NCBI GenBank assembly: GCA_017469945.1
Contig: JAFUFI010000020.1
Location: forward strand, 62,001 to 126,000
Reading direction: 5' to 3'
Length of the DNA stretch: 64,000 nucleotides
Source: Lachnospiraceae bacterium
Lineage (GTDB): Bacteria; Bacillota; Clostridia; Lachnospirales; Lachnospiraceae
Shown here: one piece after another, positions 15,177 to 22,964 of the stretch
Layout: each line of letters starts with the position of its first letter
Position numbering within the stretch: position 1 is the stretch's first letter
Position numbers and translations under genes: made by a program
The notes under the pieces: model-generated
What the model was told of the DNA's origin: nothing
Databases searched by the model: none
What the model saw: only the letters and a program-made list of their open reading frames with translations

Positions 15177-15202
15177 ATTTATGCGGAAGAAGGGACTTGA
15201 AC
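15177..15202. repeat. Right attachment-site repeat inside tRNA-Leu
   Basis: This is identical to 3804-3829. It covers the acceptor end and T arm of the tRNA plus four bases beyond the gene. Confidence 0.85.
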
Positions 15203-15265
15203 CCTCACGATATTGCTATCACAAGATCCTTAGTCTTGCTCGTCTACCAGTTCCGACACTTCCGC
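15182..15265 (-). tRNA. tRNA-Leu, anticodon AAG
   Basis: The cloverleaf folds well. The acceptor arms are GCGGAAG and CTTCCGC with discriminator A. The anticodon stem is CAAGA/TCTTG around a seven-base loop CTAAGGA, giving anticodon AAG. A long class II variable arm precedes the T arm GAGGG-TTCAAGT-CCCTT. The CCA end is not encoded. It is the integration site of the neighbouring element, which restores an intact 3' end. Confidence 0.9.
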
Positions 15266-15325
15266 GCGCAACAGTGATATATTACCATCACAGCCTTTAT
15301 CTGTCAACAAGTTTTGCAAACTTTT

Positions 15326-17143
15326 TTAGCAAAAATTTTTGAGCATATATTGAAGGCTTTCCCTGCCCCTGAATCTGTTAATATCAAGGCTGTAAACGAT
15401 ATTTATCTTAATTGGATTACCCGCTTTAACTGCGCCCTTATCTGTAGCTTTATCTGTGGCTATACTAAAGCTGCCACCTTCCTCAAAACGCTTTCCGCAT
15501 CCTTCCCCAAACTTCTCATCAAGGAAAGAAAGAAAAATCTCCGGGTCTGTAAAGGAGGTAAGCTCTGCTATTTTACCCGAGGGCGTTTTTATGCTGTAAC
15601 GGGCGTACTTTCCTTCCGCCCCGAATCTCTTCATTGAAAGAAGCTCCGCATCCTTCATCGCAAATAAAGGGATGGGATTTCCCGCGCCAAAGGGCTCGAG
15701 GCTTTCCAGTTCCTGCGCAAGCTTCATAGTAGCGTAATCTATAGGCATCGGTACATCGATCATAACCTTCGCCGCGAAGTCATCCTCTGAAAGATTTGCT
15801 CTCTCATTAAGGAATTCATCAAGCTTCTCTATATTCTCTTCCTTTAGTGACATTCCCGCTGCCATGGCATGCCCGCCGAACTTGTCCAAAAGATGCGCCG
15901 CGGCGGTAAGGTTCTCCTGCATATGATAGCCTTCTATAGACCTTCCGGATCCCTTAACTCCGTCCTCTCCCGAAGTCAGCACTATAACGGGATGATTGTA
16001 TCTTTCACGCACCTTTCCGGCGATGATTCCGGCTATGCTTTCATGTACTTCCGGAAGATAGATGATCCAGACACTCTTGTCCGCGAGATTATGCTCCTCA
16101 ATATACCTGAAGGCGCTCTCAGTCCCCTCTTTGGTCAGGGACTTTCTGCTGTCATTAAGGGACTTTAATTCCGTCGCTATTGTAAGGGCCTCGGCTTTGT
16201 CCTTTGAGCTTAAAAGTTCAAAGGACCTTAGAGCGGTATCAAGCCTTCCGCTGGCGTTTATACAAGGTCCGATAACAAACCCCATATGGTAAGCACTAAG
16301 CTTTGAAGGATCCAGGGAATTAACCTCTATAAGTGCATTTAAACCTATATTGGAGGACTTTGCCATAAGCTTAAGGCCGGCCTTAACGGCTATCCTGTTT
16401 TCGTCCTTAAGCTCCATAATATCGCAAACAGTACCAAGGGCTGCAAACTCCAAAAGTTCGTCCATACATCCCTTTAATGCTTCGTTACCACCAAGAGACA
16501 AAACAGCCTGCATAAGCTTATAGGCCACCATAGCTCCGCAGATTCCCTTAAAGGGATATTCGCAGTCGTATCGCTTTGGATTGACTACGGCAAGAGCCTT
16601 CGGAAGTATCATCTTCTTTTCGCCTTCATCCTCTGTAAAAGGAACCTCGTGGTGGTCGGTAACGATAACATCCATCCCAAGGCTTATGGCCAGCTCAACC
16701 TGCGCAGCCGCCGCTATACCGTTGTCGCAGGTGACGATGAGATTAACCCCGTCCGAAGCAGCATCATTAACAAGAGCATCGTTTAACCCGTATCCGTCCT
16801 TTACTCTGTGGGGTATGGCCGTGGAAACATTTCCTCCGATAGCTTTTATGCCCTTCGTAAGGATATAAGCACTGGTTACGCCGTCAACATCATAGTCACC
16901 GATAACGCGGATATTTTTACCCTCTTTAACTGCATCAAGGATGCCTTCAGCAGCCTTTTTCATATCCTTCATAAGGAAGGGATCATGCATCTCATTAACA
17001 GAACCGCCAAGAAAGCGTTTAGCTTCCTCGGCGGTTAAAATATCCCTGTTGCGGAGAACCCGGGCCGTTACTACATCAATCCCGAGCTCTCTGCTCCAGC
17101 TTTCAAAATCTGCTTTTTTAGTTTGTACAAACCATTTTTCCAT
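15326..17143 (-). CDS. recJ: Single-stranded-DNA exonuclease RecJ
   Basis: RecJ degrades single-stranded DNA 5' to 3' in recombination and mismatch repair. The DHH phosphoesterase core is present: DYDVDG near residues 83-88 and TDHHE near 163-167 supply metal ligands, with CDNG at about 140. The DHHA1 domain has FGGHAMAAGM near residue 445. At 605 aa it is slightly longer than usual at the C-terminus. The gene sits between tRNA-Leu and secDF, about 30 bp after the latter, in the order often seen in Lachnospiraceae. Confidence 0.95.
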   Translation of the reverse strand: MEKWFVQTKKADFESWSRELGIDVVTARVLRNRDILTAEEAKRFLGGSVNEMHDPFLMKDMKKAAEGILDAVKEGKNIRVIGDYDVDGVTSAYILTKGIKAIGGNVSTAIPHRVKDGYGLNDALVNDAASDGVNLIVTCDNGIAAAAQVELAISLGMDVIVTDHHEVPFTEDEGEKKMILPKALAVVNPKRYDCEYPFKGICGAMVAYKLMQAVLSLGGNEALKGCMDELLEFAALGTVCDIMELKDENRIAVKAGLKLMAKSSNIGLNALIEVNSLDPSKLSAYHMGFVIGPCINASGRLDTALRSFELLSSKDKAEALTIATELKSLNDSRKSLTKEGTESAFRYIEEHNLADKSVWIIYLPEVHESIAGIIAGKVRERYNHPVIVLTSGEDGVKGSGRSIEGYHMQENLTAAAHLLDKFGGHAMAAGMSLKEENIEKLDEFLNERANLSEDDFAAKVMIDVPMPIDYATMKLAQELESLEPFGAGNPIPLFAMKDAELLSMKRFGAEGKYARYSIKTPSGKIAELTSFTDPEIFLSFLDEKFGEGCGKRFEEGGSFSIATDKATDKGAVKAGNPIKINIVYSLDINRFRGRESLQYMLKNFC

Positions 17144-17173
17144 ACAATAGTATACTCAAATAATCTGCTTTCC

Positions 17174-19408
17174 TTATGCCTTTTTCTTTCCGGCAAACTT
17201 AACCTTGAAGGTGTACCAAAGGGCGCCTGCAAGACAAACTGATGAGTAGCATCCGCAAGCGATACCAACCATAAGAGGAAGAGCGAAATCGCGGATACTT
17301 GAAACACCGAATCCGAAGAGGAAAGCGACCATGATGAAGGTTGTAAGGGAAGTAAAGATACTTCTTGAAAGAGTCTGTGTAATACTCTTGTTTACAATCT
17401 CCTTAAGGTCTGACTTTATCATAATTCCGGAATTCTCACGGATACGGTCGAAGATAACGATGGTAGCGTTGATCGAGTAACCTACTATGGTAAGCAGGCA
17501 GGCCACAAAGGTATTTCCGACTGATACTCTCGCCGCAGCATAGAAAGCGATAACAACCAAAACGTCATGCGCAAGGGCGATGATAGAGCTGATACCGAAA
17601 CGCATATCCTTGAATCTGATACGAATGTAGATAAGCATCAGTACGATTGCTACAACAACCGCGATAATAGTATCTCTCTTCATCTCTCCGCTGATGGTGG
17701 AGCTGATGGTCTCGGTTGTGATCTGAGAAGCGGGGATACCGAACTTAGATACAAACATATGCTCAAGGGCTTCTCTGGTCTCTACATCAAGTGAATTGGT
17801 CTTAAAGATAACTTCATTGGTTCCGGATACTGTCTGAATCTGTACATTGCTTCCGGTAACCTTCTGAATCTCGGGCTCAACGTCTACAGTAAGCTCGTCA
17901 AGGGTCCATGCTCTGTCGAAGTCTACGGTAGTAGCTGTACCACCCTTAAACTCAAGGGAGTAGTTAAGTTCATCTCTGTGAAGAGCGAATTTGTTAACAC
18001 CCATAAATACAAGTCCGGCTACAATGATCGCGCAGGAGATACCGAAGAAAAGTCCTCTCTTGGATAAGAAGTTTCCGGCCTTTCTGTCTTTAGCCTTTCC
18101 GTAAAGAGCAGGATTTGTCATACCGAGAGCGTAGCAAGCTCTGATAAGAAGTCTTGTAACAACAAGAGCGGTAAACATTGAAAGAACGATACCAAGTACA
18201 AGAGTCTGAGCAAATCCCTTAACTGAACCGGGTCCTAAGATCCAGAGAACGATAGCTGCGATAAGGGTTGTGATATTACCGTCTAAGATAGCTGAAAGAG
18301 CTTTGTTAAATCCGGTCTTGATCGCACTGTCAACGGAAAATCCCGCAGCGATCTCCTCGCGGATACGTGCAAAGATAACAACGTTTGCGTCAACGGCCAT
18401 TCCGACTGAAAGGATGATACCTGCGATTCCCGCAAGGGTAAGAGTCATATCGAAGCCGTTAAGTAAAAGAACGATAAGCGCGATGTAAGCTACAAGAGCG
18501 ATAACAGCGCATACACCGGGCATAAAGTATACAGCGATCATAAAGATTGCTACGGCGATGAATCCGAAAAGACCTGCCTTTAATGAGGTGGAAATCGCAT
18601 CCTGTCCGAGCTGAGCGCCTACAACCTTTGAATGTAACTCTTCAAGTTCAAGAGAAAGTCCACCGATACGGATTGTGGAAGCGAGCTTTTCAACTTCTTC
18701 GTATGTGAAGTTTCCGGTAATCTGCGCTTCTCCTGTGGTAAGAGCGCCGCTTACGCTGGGAACGCTTACGAAGGTTCCGTCATAGTAGATTGCAAGAGTC
18801 TCACCCTTTCCGTATGCACGTGTAGTAGCATCAGCGAACTTCTGCTTACCCTCATCGGTCATGGTAAGAGCAACCGCGTACTGGGTGTTCTTAAGATTGT
18901 CCTGGGATGATACCGCTCTTGCATCAGCGACATCGGTACCCTGGAGTTTTATTGAACCGTCTGCCAAAAGGTCTTCGATCGACTTGTTAAGAACGTATCC
19001 TTCTCCGGTCCATGTATAATTGGCATTGCCCTCGTCATCGGTCTGTGCGATAAAGTATAACTGACCGGGCTTACCAAGTTCCTGTAAGATTGCATTTGCA
19101 TCGCTTACGCCGGGAATCTCGATATTGATACGATTGCTTCCTTCCTGGTAAACGATAGCTTCGGTGCTGTAACCTTCAACACGCTGCTGAAGCTTATAAA
19201 TTGTATCAGCCATGTCGGTAGCATCGGGATTTTCCTCTCCCACTACCTGATAAGTAATGCTGACTCCGCCCGCAAGATCAAGTCCGAGTGAAATGTCCTT
19301 TGCGCTGGCGGTTCCCTGTGCATCAGTACCCTTGATATCGATATATCCGATACCTAAAGTAAGGGCGATGATCAGGACGAGCGTAATAATAGCCGTGCTC
19401 TTTTTCAT
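17174..19408 (-). CDS. secDF: Protein translocase SecDF (fused)
   Basis: SecD and SecF use the proton gradient to pull proteins out of the SecYEG channel. Here both are in one 744-aa chain. The SecD half begins with a signal-anchor helix, then GLDLAGGVSITYQV and the large outside P1 domain, with six membrane helices up to about residue 420, including GIAGIILSVGMAVDANVVIFARI. The SecF half repeats the pattern (LEFKGGTATTVDF and GYSINATIVIFDRIREN). Both D-x-N/T motifs needed for proton flow are visible. It lies upstream of recJ on the same strand. Confidence 0.95.
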   Translation of the reverse strand: MKKSTAIITLVLIIALTLGIGYIDIKGTDAQGTASAKDISLGLDLAGGVSITYQVVGEENPDATDMADTIYKLQQRVEGYSTEAIVYQEGSNRINIEIPGVSDANAILQELGKPGQLYFIAQTDDEGNANYTWTGEGYVLNKSIEDLLADGSIKLQGTDVADARAVSSQDNLKNTQYAVALTMTDEGKQKFADATTRAYGKGETLAIYYDGTFVSVPSVSGALTTGEAQITGNFTYEEVEKLASTIRIGGLSLELEELHSKVVGAQLGQDAISTSLKAGLFGFIAVAIFMIAVYFMPGVCAVIALVAYIALIVLLLNGFDMTLTLAGIAGIILSVGMAVDANVVIFARIREEIAAGFSVDSAIKTGFNKALSAILDGNITTLIAAIVLWILGPGSVKGFAQTLVLGIVLSMFTALVVTRLLIRACYALGMTNPALYGKAKDRKAGNFLSKRGLFFGISCAIIVAGLVFMGVNKFALHRDELNYSLEFKGGTATTVDFDRAWTLDELTVDVEPEIQKVTGSNVQIQTVSGTNEVIFKTNSLDVETREALEHMFVSKFGIPASQITTETISSTISGEMKRDTIIAVVVAIVLMLIYIRIRFKDMRFGISSIIALAHDVLVVIAFYAAARVSVGNTFVACLLTIVGYSINATIVIFDRIRENSGIMIKSDLKEIVNKSITQTLSRSIFTSLTTFIMVAFLFGFGVSSIRDFALPLMVGIACGCYSSVCLAGALWYTFKVKFAGKKKA

Positions 19409-19454
19409 AATAAAGATCCCTTTCCTGATTAATCTAAAAAATTAGATAATAAAA

Positions 19455-19506
19455 AGTGTACTTTAGATCAATGCGAAATAATGCACACACTAATCTAAAA
19501 TACACT
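19455..19506 (-). terminator. Long hairpin between the response regulator and secDF
   Basis: Fourteen-base arms at 19455-19468 and 19493-19506 pair with one mismatch. On the minus strand a T-rich tail follows, which fits termination after the response regulator. The motif TTTAGAT in the arms is repeated again near 19440, so an operator role is also possible. Confidence 0.55.
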
Positions 19507-19542
19507 TATTTTGAAAAAAAATCAACATTTATATGACTATTG

Positions 19543-19935
19543 TCAGGTCGCGTTTTGTCTTTCGTTGTACTCTTTGATAGCCGAAGCGATCTCAGCTAAG
19601 GCTTCTCTGTGTCTGAAGGGCTTACAGATGTAGTGATTAACGCCCAATTCTTCGCAGATTTCTTTGCTTGATTCGCTGTCATCACCGGATATAACGATCA
19701 CAGGAAATCTTGAATCCCACTTGCGATCCCTGATCTCCATAAGGAACTCATATCCGTTCATCTCGGGCATCAAAAGATCCAGAAGCACAGCTGTAATGCC
19801 CCCCATCTGAATAGATAGAATGTGAAGCGCTTCCCGCCCGTTTCTCGCAAATACAACCTCATATTTATCTTCAAGGAGCTCAGCCAAAAGCTCCCTGCTC
19901 ATTTCAGTATCGTCAACAATAAGGATTCTATCCAT
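19543..19935 (-). CDS. Stand-alone response regulator receiver domain, 130 aa
   Basis: This is a CheY-like single receiver domain with no output domain. ILIVDDTEMSREL supplies the acidic pocket, LLDLLMPEMNG the phospho-acceptor aspartate, VISGDDS the switch serine/threonine position and CKPFRHR the conserved lysine. The start was set at MDRILIVDD, eight bases after GGAGG, and not at the ATG 42 bases upstream. No histidine kinase is adjacent, so it probably answers to a distant kinase or takes part in a phosphorelay. Confidence 0.9.
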   Translation of the reverse strand: MDRILIVDDTEMSRELLAELLEDKYEVVFARNGREALHILSIQMGGITAVLLDLLMPEMNGYEFLMEIRDRKWDSRFPVIVISGDDSESSKEICEELGVNHYICKPFRHREALAEIASAIKEYNERQNAT

Positions 19936-20029
19936 AACAAAACCCTCCAAGTCAGTGATGCCTTTTATTTTCTTCAAATAAAATATAACATAAATAACTA
20001 AAAATTGCGACTATTTTGAAATACTTTAA

Positions 20030-21424
20030 TTAATTTTCTGTAAATTCAGCCTCCGCTGCCTTCATCATGATCGCGCACTCGATACGCTTTCTCTGAAGCT
20101 CACATCCAACTTCGTATACATCGGTAATCTTGCCGTGAAAGTTGTATGAGTTGGCCGCGCATCCGCCGCTGCAGTAAAACTTGGCAAAGCACTTGCGGCA
20201 CTTTTCCTTGGCGTAAACATTGCACTGTTTAAACTCGTATCTGATGTCATCGCGCACAATTCCGTCATCCACATTTCCCATAAGGAAATCTTCGTTTCCG
20301 ACGAACTGGTGGCAGGGATAAAAATCACCCCAGGGAGTTACGGCAAGATACTCACATCCCGAACCGCATCCGGAAAGACGCTTTGCTACGCAAGGACCGC
20401 CCTGAAGGTCGATCATAAAGTGGAAGAAATTAAAAGGTCTTCCCTCCTTCTTTCTCTTAAGCATCTCCACCGCAAGCTTATCGTACTCTTCCTTAAGCTT
20501 GGGGATATCTTCCTCGCGGATGGCGTAATCATCGGTGGGTTGTGCCACAACGGGCTCAACGGAAATCTGCTCAAATCCAAGATCCGCAAGATGGAGCACA
20601 TCCTCGGAAAAGTCAAGATTGTAATGAGTGTACGTTCCGCGAACATAGTAATTCATCTGATCACGGCTGTCGGCAACCTTCTTGAACTTGGGAACGATGG
20701 TATCGTAGCTTCCTTGTCCGCCGCGGAAGGGACGCATACGGTCGTTTACTTCCTTACGTCCGTCGATTGAAAGAACGATATTGCCCATCTCCTTATTGGC
20801 AAATTCAAGGATCTCATCGTTCAGTAAAACGCCGTTTGTGGTAAGGGTGAAACGGAACTTTTTGTTGTTGGTCTTTTCTAGGCTTCTTCCGTACTCAACA
20901 AGCTGTTTAACAACATCAAAGTTTAAAGTAGGCTCGCCGCCGAAAAAGTCAACCTCAAGATTTACTCTGTTGCCGGAATTGGCTACAAGGAAATCGAGAG
21001 CTTTCTTACCTACTTCAAAGGACATAAGTGCCCTTCGTCCATGATACTCGCCTTCCTCGGCGAAACAATACTTGCAGGCAAGGTTACAGTCATGCGCAAT
21101 GTGAAGGCAAAGGGCCTTAACGACCGTCTGACGATCCTTGAAGGAATCAACATAATCCTCATAGATATCTTTTGTGAAAAGCTGCTGCGCTTCGGCAAGT
21201 TCAAGCACTTCCAAAACAGCTTCCTTTACTTCATCTTCGGGGTATTTCAAACCGCCGACATGAAGGGCTGCCGCTGTGAGGGTATCGGCATCCTTTATCC
21301 CCTGCTCATATAAAGGCTCGATAAGTTGTATCATATCGTAAACCATATCGTCTACTACATGAACCGAGCCGCTGTTTACATCCAGGACAATATTATATCC
21401 GTTGTTTTTATAGCAATGTATCAT
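20030..21424 (-). CDS. Radical SAM maturase of the SCIFF peptide
   Basis: The enzyme makes thioether cross-links in the SCIFF peptide encoded just upstream. It begins with the family-typical MIHCYKNNGYNIVLDVNSG. The radical SAM iron-sulfur cluster motif C-x3-C-x2-C is at residues 113-120 (CNLACKYC). The C-terminal SPASM region carries the extra cysteines for auxiliary clusters (CGSGCEYL, then CNVYAKEKCRKCFAKFYCSGGC). At 464 aa it has the normal size of CteB-like maturases. The longer frame to 21475 is not used, since its first residues do not fit the family. A hairpin between peptide and enzyme gene probably lowers enzyme expression. Confidence 0.95.
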   Translation of the reverse strand: MIHCYKNNGYNIVLDVNSGSVHVVDDMVYDMIQLIEPLYEQGIKDADTLTAAALHVGGLKYPEDEVKEAVLEVLELAEAQQLFTKDIYEDYVDSFKDRQTVVKALCLHIAHDCNLACKYCFAEEGEYHGRRALMSFEVGKKALDFLVANSGNRVNLEVDFFGGEPTLNFDVVKQLVEYGRSLEKTNNKKFRFTLTTNGVLLNDEILEFANKEMGNIVLSIDGRKEVNDRMRPFRGGQGSYDTIVPKFKKVADSRDQMNYYVRGTYTHYNLDFSEDVLHLADLGFEQISVEPVVAQPTDDYAIREEDIPKLKEEYDKLAVEMLKRKKEGRPFNFFHFMIDLQGGPCVAKRLSGCGSGCEYLAVTPWGDFYPCHQFVGNEDFLMGNVDDGIVRDDIRYEFKQCNVYAKEKCRKCFAKFYCSGGCAANSYNFHGKITDVYEVGCELQRKRIECAIMMKAAEAEFTEN

Positions 21425-21483
21425 AGTATTTCTTCTTTGCCTTTCTAATAGCGAAAACCGGCAAGTTCTCAGCACTCACCACT

Positions 21484-21520
21484 AATGCAAAACAAAAGCA
21501 GCGATGCTTTATCGCTGCTT
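21484..21520 (-). terminator. Hairpin between SCIFF and its maturase
   Basis: AAGCAGCGAT and ATCGCTGCTT (21496-21520) form a perfect 10-bp stem with a five-base loop, followed on the minus strand by TTTTGTTTTG. It looks like a partial terminator that would give more peptide than enzyme. Confidence 0.6.
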
Positions 21521-21555
21521 AAATCTTGCATAATGCATTACAGTTAGCGAACAGA

Positions 21556-21699
21556 TTACTTAAGCTTCTCGCAAGTCTGGTTACCAACGGTGCAAGAGGT
21601 CTTGCAAGCTGACTGGCAGGAAGTCTGGCACTCGCCGCATCCGCCCTTCTTCATGGACTCCTTGAGATCTCTGGTAGTTAAAGTCTTGATATGCTTCAT
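21556..21699 (-). CDS. SCIFF ranthipeptide precursor, 47 aa
   Basis: This short gene encodes the six-cysteine peptide that is nearly universal in Clostridia. It starts MKHIKTLTTRDLKES and has cysteines at residues 21, 24, 28, 32, 36 and 43, exactly the six-in-forty-five pattern. The leader (1-20) is recognised by the maturase and the cysteine-rich core is cross-linked to neighbouring residues. AAGGAGG lies seven bases before the ATG. The maturase gene follows after a hairpin. No exporter or protease gene is seen nearby. The mature product's function is not known; quorum-type signalling has been proposed for related ranthipeptides. Confidence 0.95.
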   Translation of the reverse strand: MKHIKTLTTRDLKESMKKGGCGECQTSCQSACKTSCTVGNQTCEKLK

Positions 21700-21803
21700 G
21701 GAAAAGCCTCCTTAAATTATATACAAATTGAAAATCTGCAATCTTCCACAGATAAACGTATTCTATCATATACATGTACTCTTTTGCAATAGTTAATTGC
21801 TTT

Positions 21804-22964
21804 TTAGAGCATGCTTACCCCCGCAAGGCGCTCCGAAAGTCCCAGAAAATCAAGCGCCGTAGCCGCGATATCCGCAAAGCTGCTCCTTGTTCCGAGATTT
21901 CGGCCTTCAATCTTTTTACCGTAAAGGAGCATCGGAGTATACTCTCTCGTGTGGTCGGTTGTCCTTGTATAGGAAGGATCGCAGCCGTGATCCGCAGTGA
22001 TCAGCAGAGCGTCATCTTCTTTAAGTTTTGAAAGAATATCCTTAAGCTTAAGATCAAAATAGTTGAGTGCTGCGGCATATCCCACGCTGTCTCTTCTGTG
22101 ACCGTAGAGCATGTCATAATCCACAAGATTCACAAAGCAAAGACCGTCAAAGTCCCTGTCCAGATATTCAAGAGTGCGCTCTATTCCTTCCGCATTTCCC
22201 GATGTGTAAACGTACTCCGTTATTCCTTTTCCGGCAAAGATATCATTGATCTTTCCCACGGCGATAACATCTTTTCCATTCGCTTTTAAAACATCAAGCA
22301 TGGTATCTCCGGGGGGAAGAAGAGAAAAATCATGCCTTCTCGGAGTCCTTGTGTAATTGCCGTTTTCCCCGACGAAGGGTCTTGCGATAACCCTGCCAAC
22401 ACCGTGCTCCCCGACAAGGATCCTCCTAGCGATTCTGCAGTATTCATACAAGGTCTCGCAGGGGACAACATCTTCATGCGCCGCTATCTGAAATACGCTG
22501 TCGGCGGAGGTATAGACTATCAGATCTCCCGTTTTAACGTGCTCATCGCCGTAATCGGCTATAACCGCTGTTCCGGAATAGGGCTTGTTGCATAGGACAC
22601 CTCTGCCGGTTTCCTTTGAAAACGCATCAAGAATTTCCTTAGGAAAGCCGTTCGGATAGGTGGGAAGGGGCTTTTCGGAAACAAGTCCCGCAATCTCCCA
22701 GTGGCCGATTGTAGTATCCTTTCCCGCGCTTTTTTCGGTCATCCTTGCGATCATAGCGCTGTGAGATGAGCCTCTGTCTATGCTTTCATCGACATCTACT
22801 CCCTCGATCTGAAAAAGTCCGAGGTCTCTCATATTGGGTACGTTAAGCGCCCCCGTTCTCGAGACGGCGCCTATGGTATTAACGTTAAAATCCCCAAACT
22901 TTTCCGCATCGGGCATCTGTCCGATTCCAAAACTGTCAAGTACGATAATGAAAAATCTGCTCAT
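21804..22964 (-). CDS. deoB: Phosphopentomutase
   Basis: DeoB interconverts ribose or deoxyribose 1-phosphate and 5-phosphate in nucleoside salvage. The alkaline-phosphatase-like fold is shown by FFIIVLDSFGIGQMPDA at the start, the phospho-threonine region KDTTIGHWE near residue 85 and the metal-binding TADHGCDPSY and TDHTRE motifs near 315-335. At 386 aa it has the normal length. The start codon touches the stop of the upstream nnr gene, so the two are co-translated. Confidence 0.96.
   Translation of the reverse strand: MSRFFIIVLDSFGIGQMPDAEKFGDFNVNTIGAVSRTGALNVPNMRDLGLFQIEGVDVDESIDRGSSHSAMIARMTEKSAGKDTTIGHWEIAGLVSEKPLPTYPNGFPKEILDAFSKETGRGVLCNKPYSGTAVIADYGDEHVKTGDLIVYTSADSVFQIAAHEDVVPCETLYEYCRIARRILVGEHGVGRVIARPFVGENGNYTRTPRRHDFSLLPPGDTMLDVLKANGKDVIAVGKINDIFAGKGITEYVYTSGNAEGIERTLEYLDRDFDGLCFVNLVDYDMLYGHRRDSVGYAAALNYFDLKLKDILSKLKEDDALLITADHGCDPSYTRTTDHTREYTPMLLYGKKIEGRNLGTRSSFADIAATALDFLGLSERLAGVSML

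Larger units (their letters stand above)
3804..15202. mobile_element. Integrative mobilizable element in tRNA-Leu, about 11.4 kb
   Basis: The element is bounded by identical 26-bp repeats, one of them the tRNA-Leu 3' end. A tyrosine integrase lies at the tRNA-proximal end. Inside are a MobV relaxase with an oriT-like palindrome cluster, an ORF6N protein, a group II intron and a four-gene operon of unknown function. I see no conjugation channel, coupling protein or replication initiator, so it would depend on a helper for transfer. Copies of the motif GGGTACCTT occur in pairs near both ends. At least three gene remnants inside show that it is partly decayed. Confidence 0.8.
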
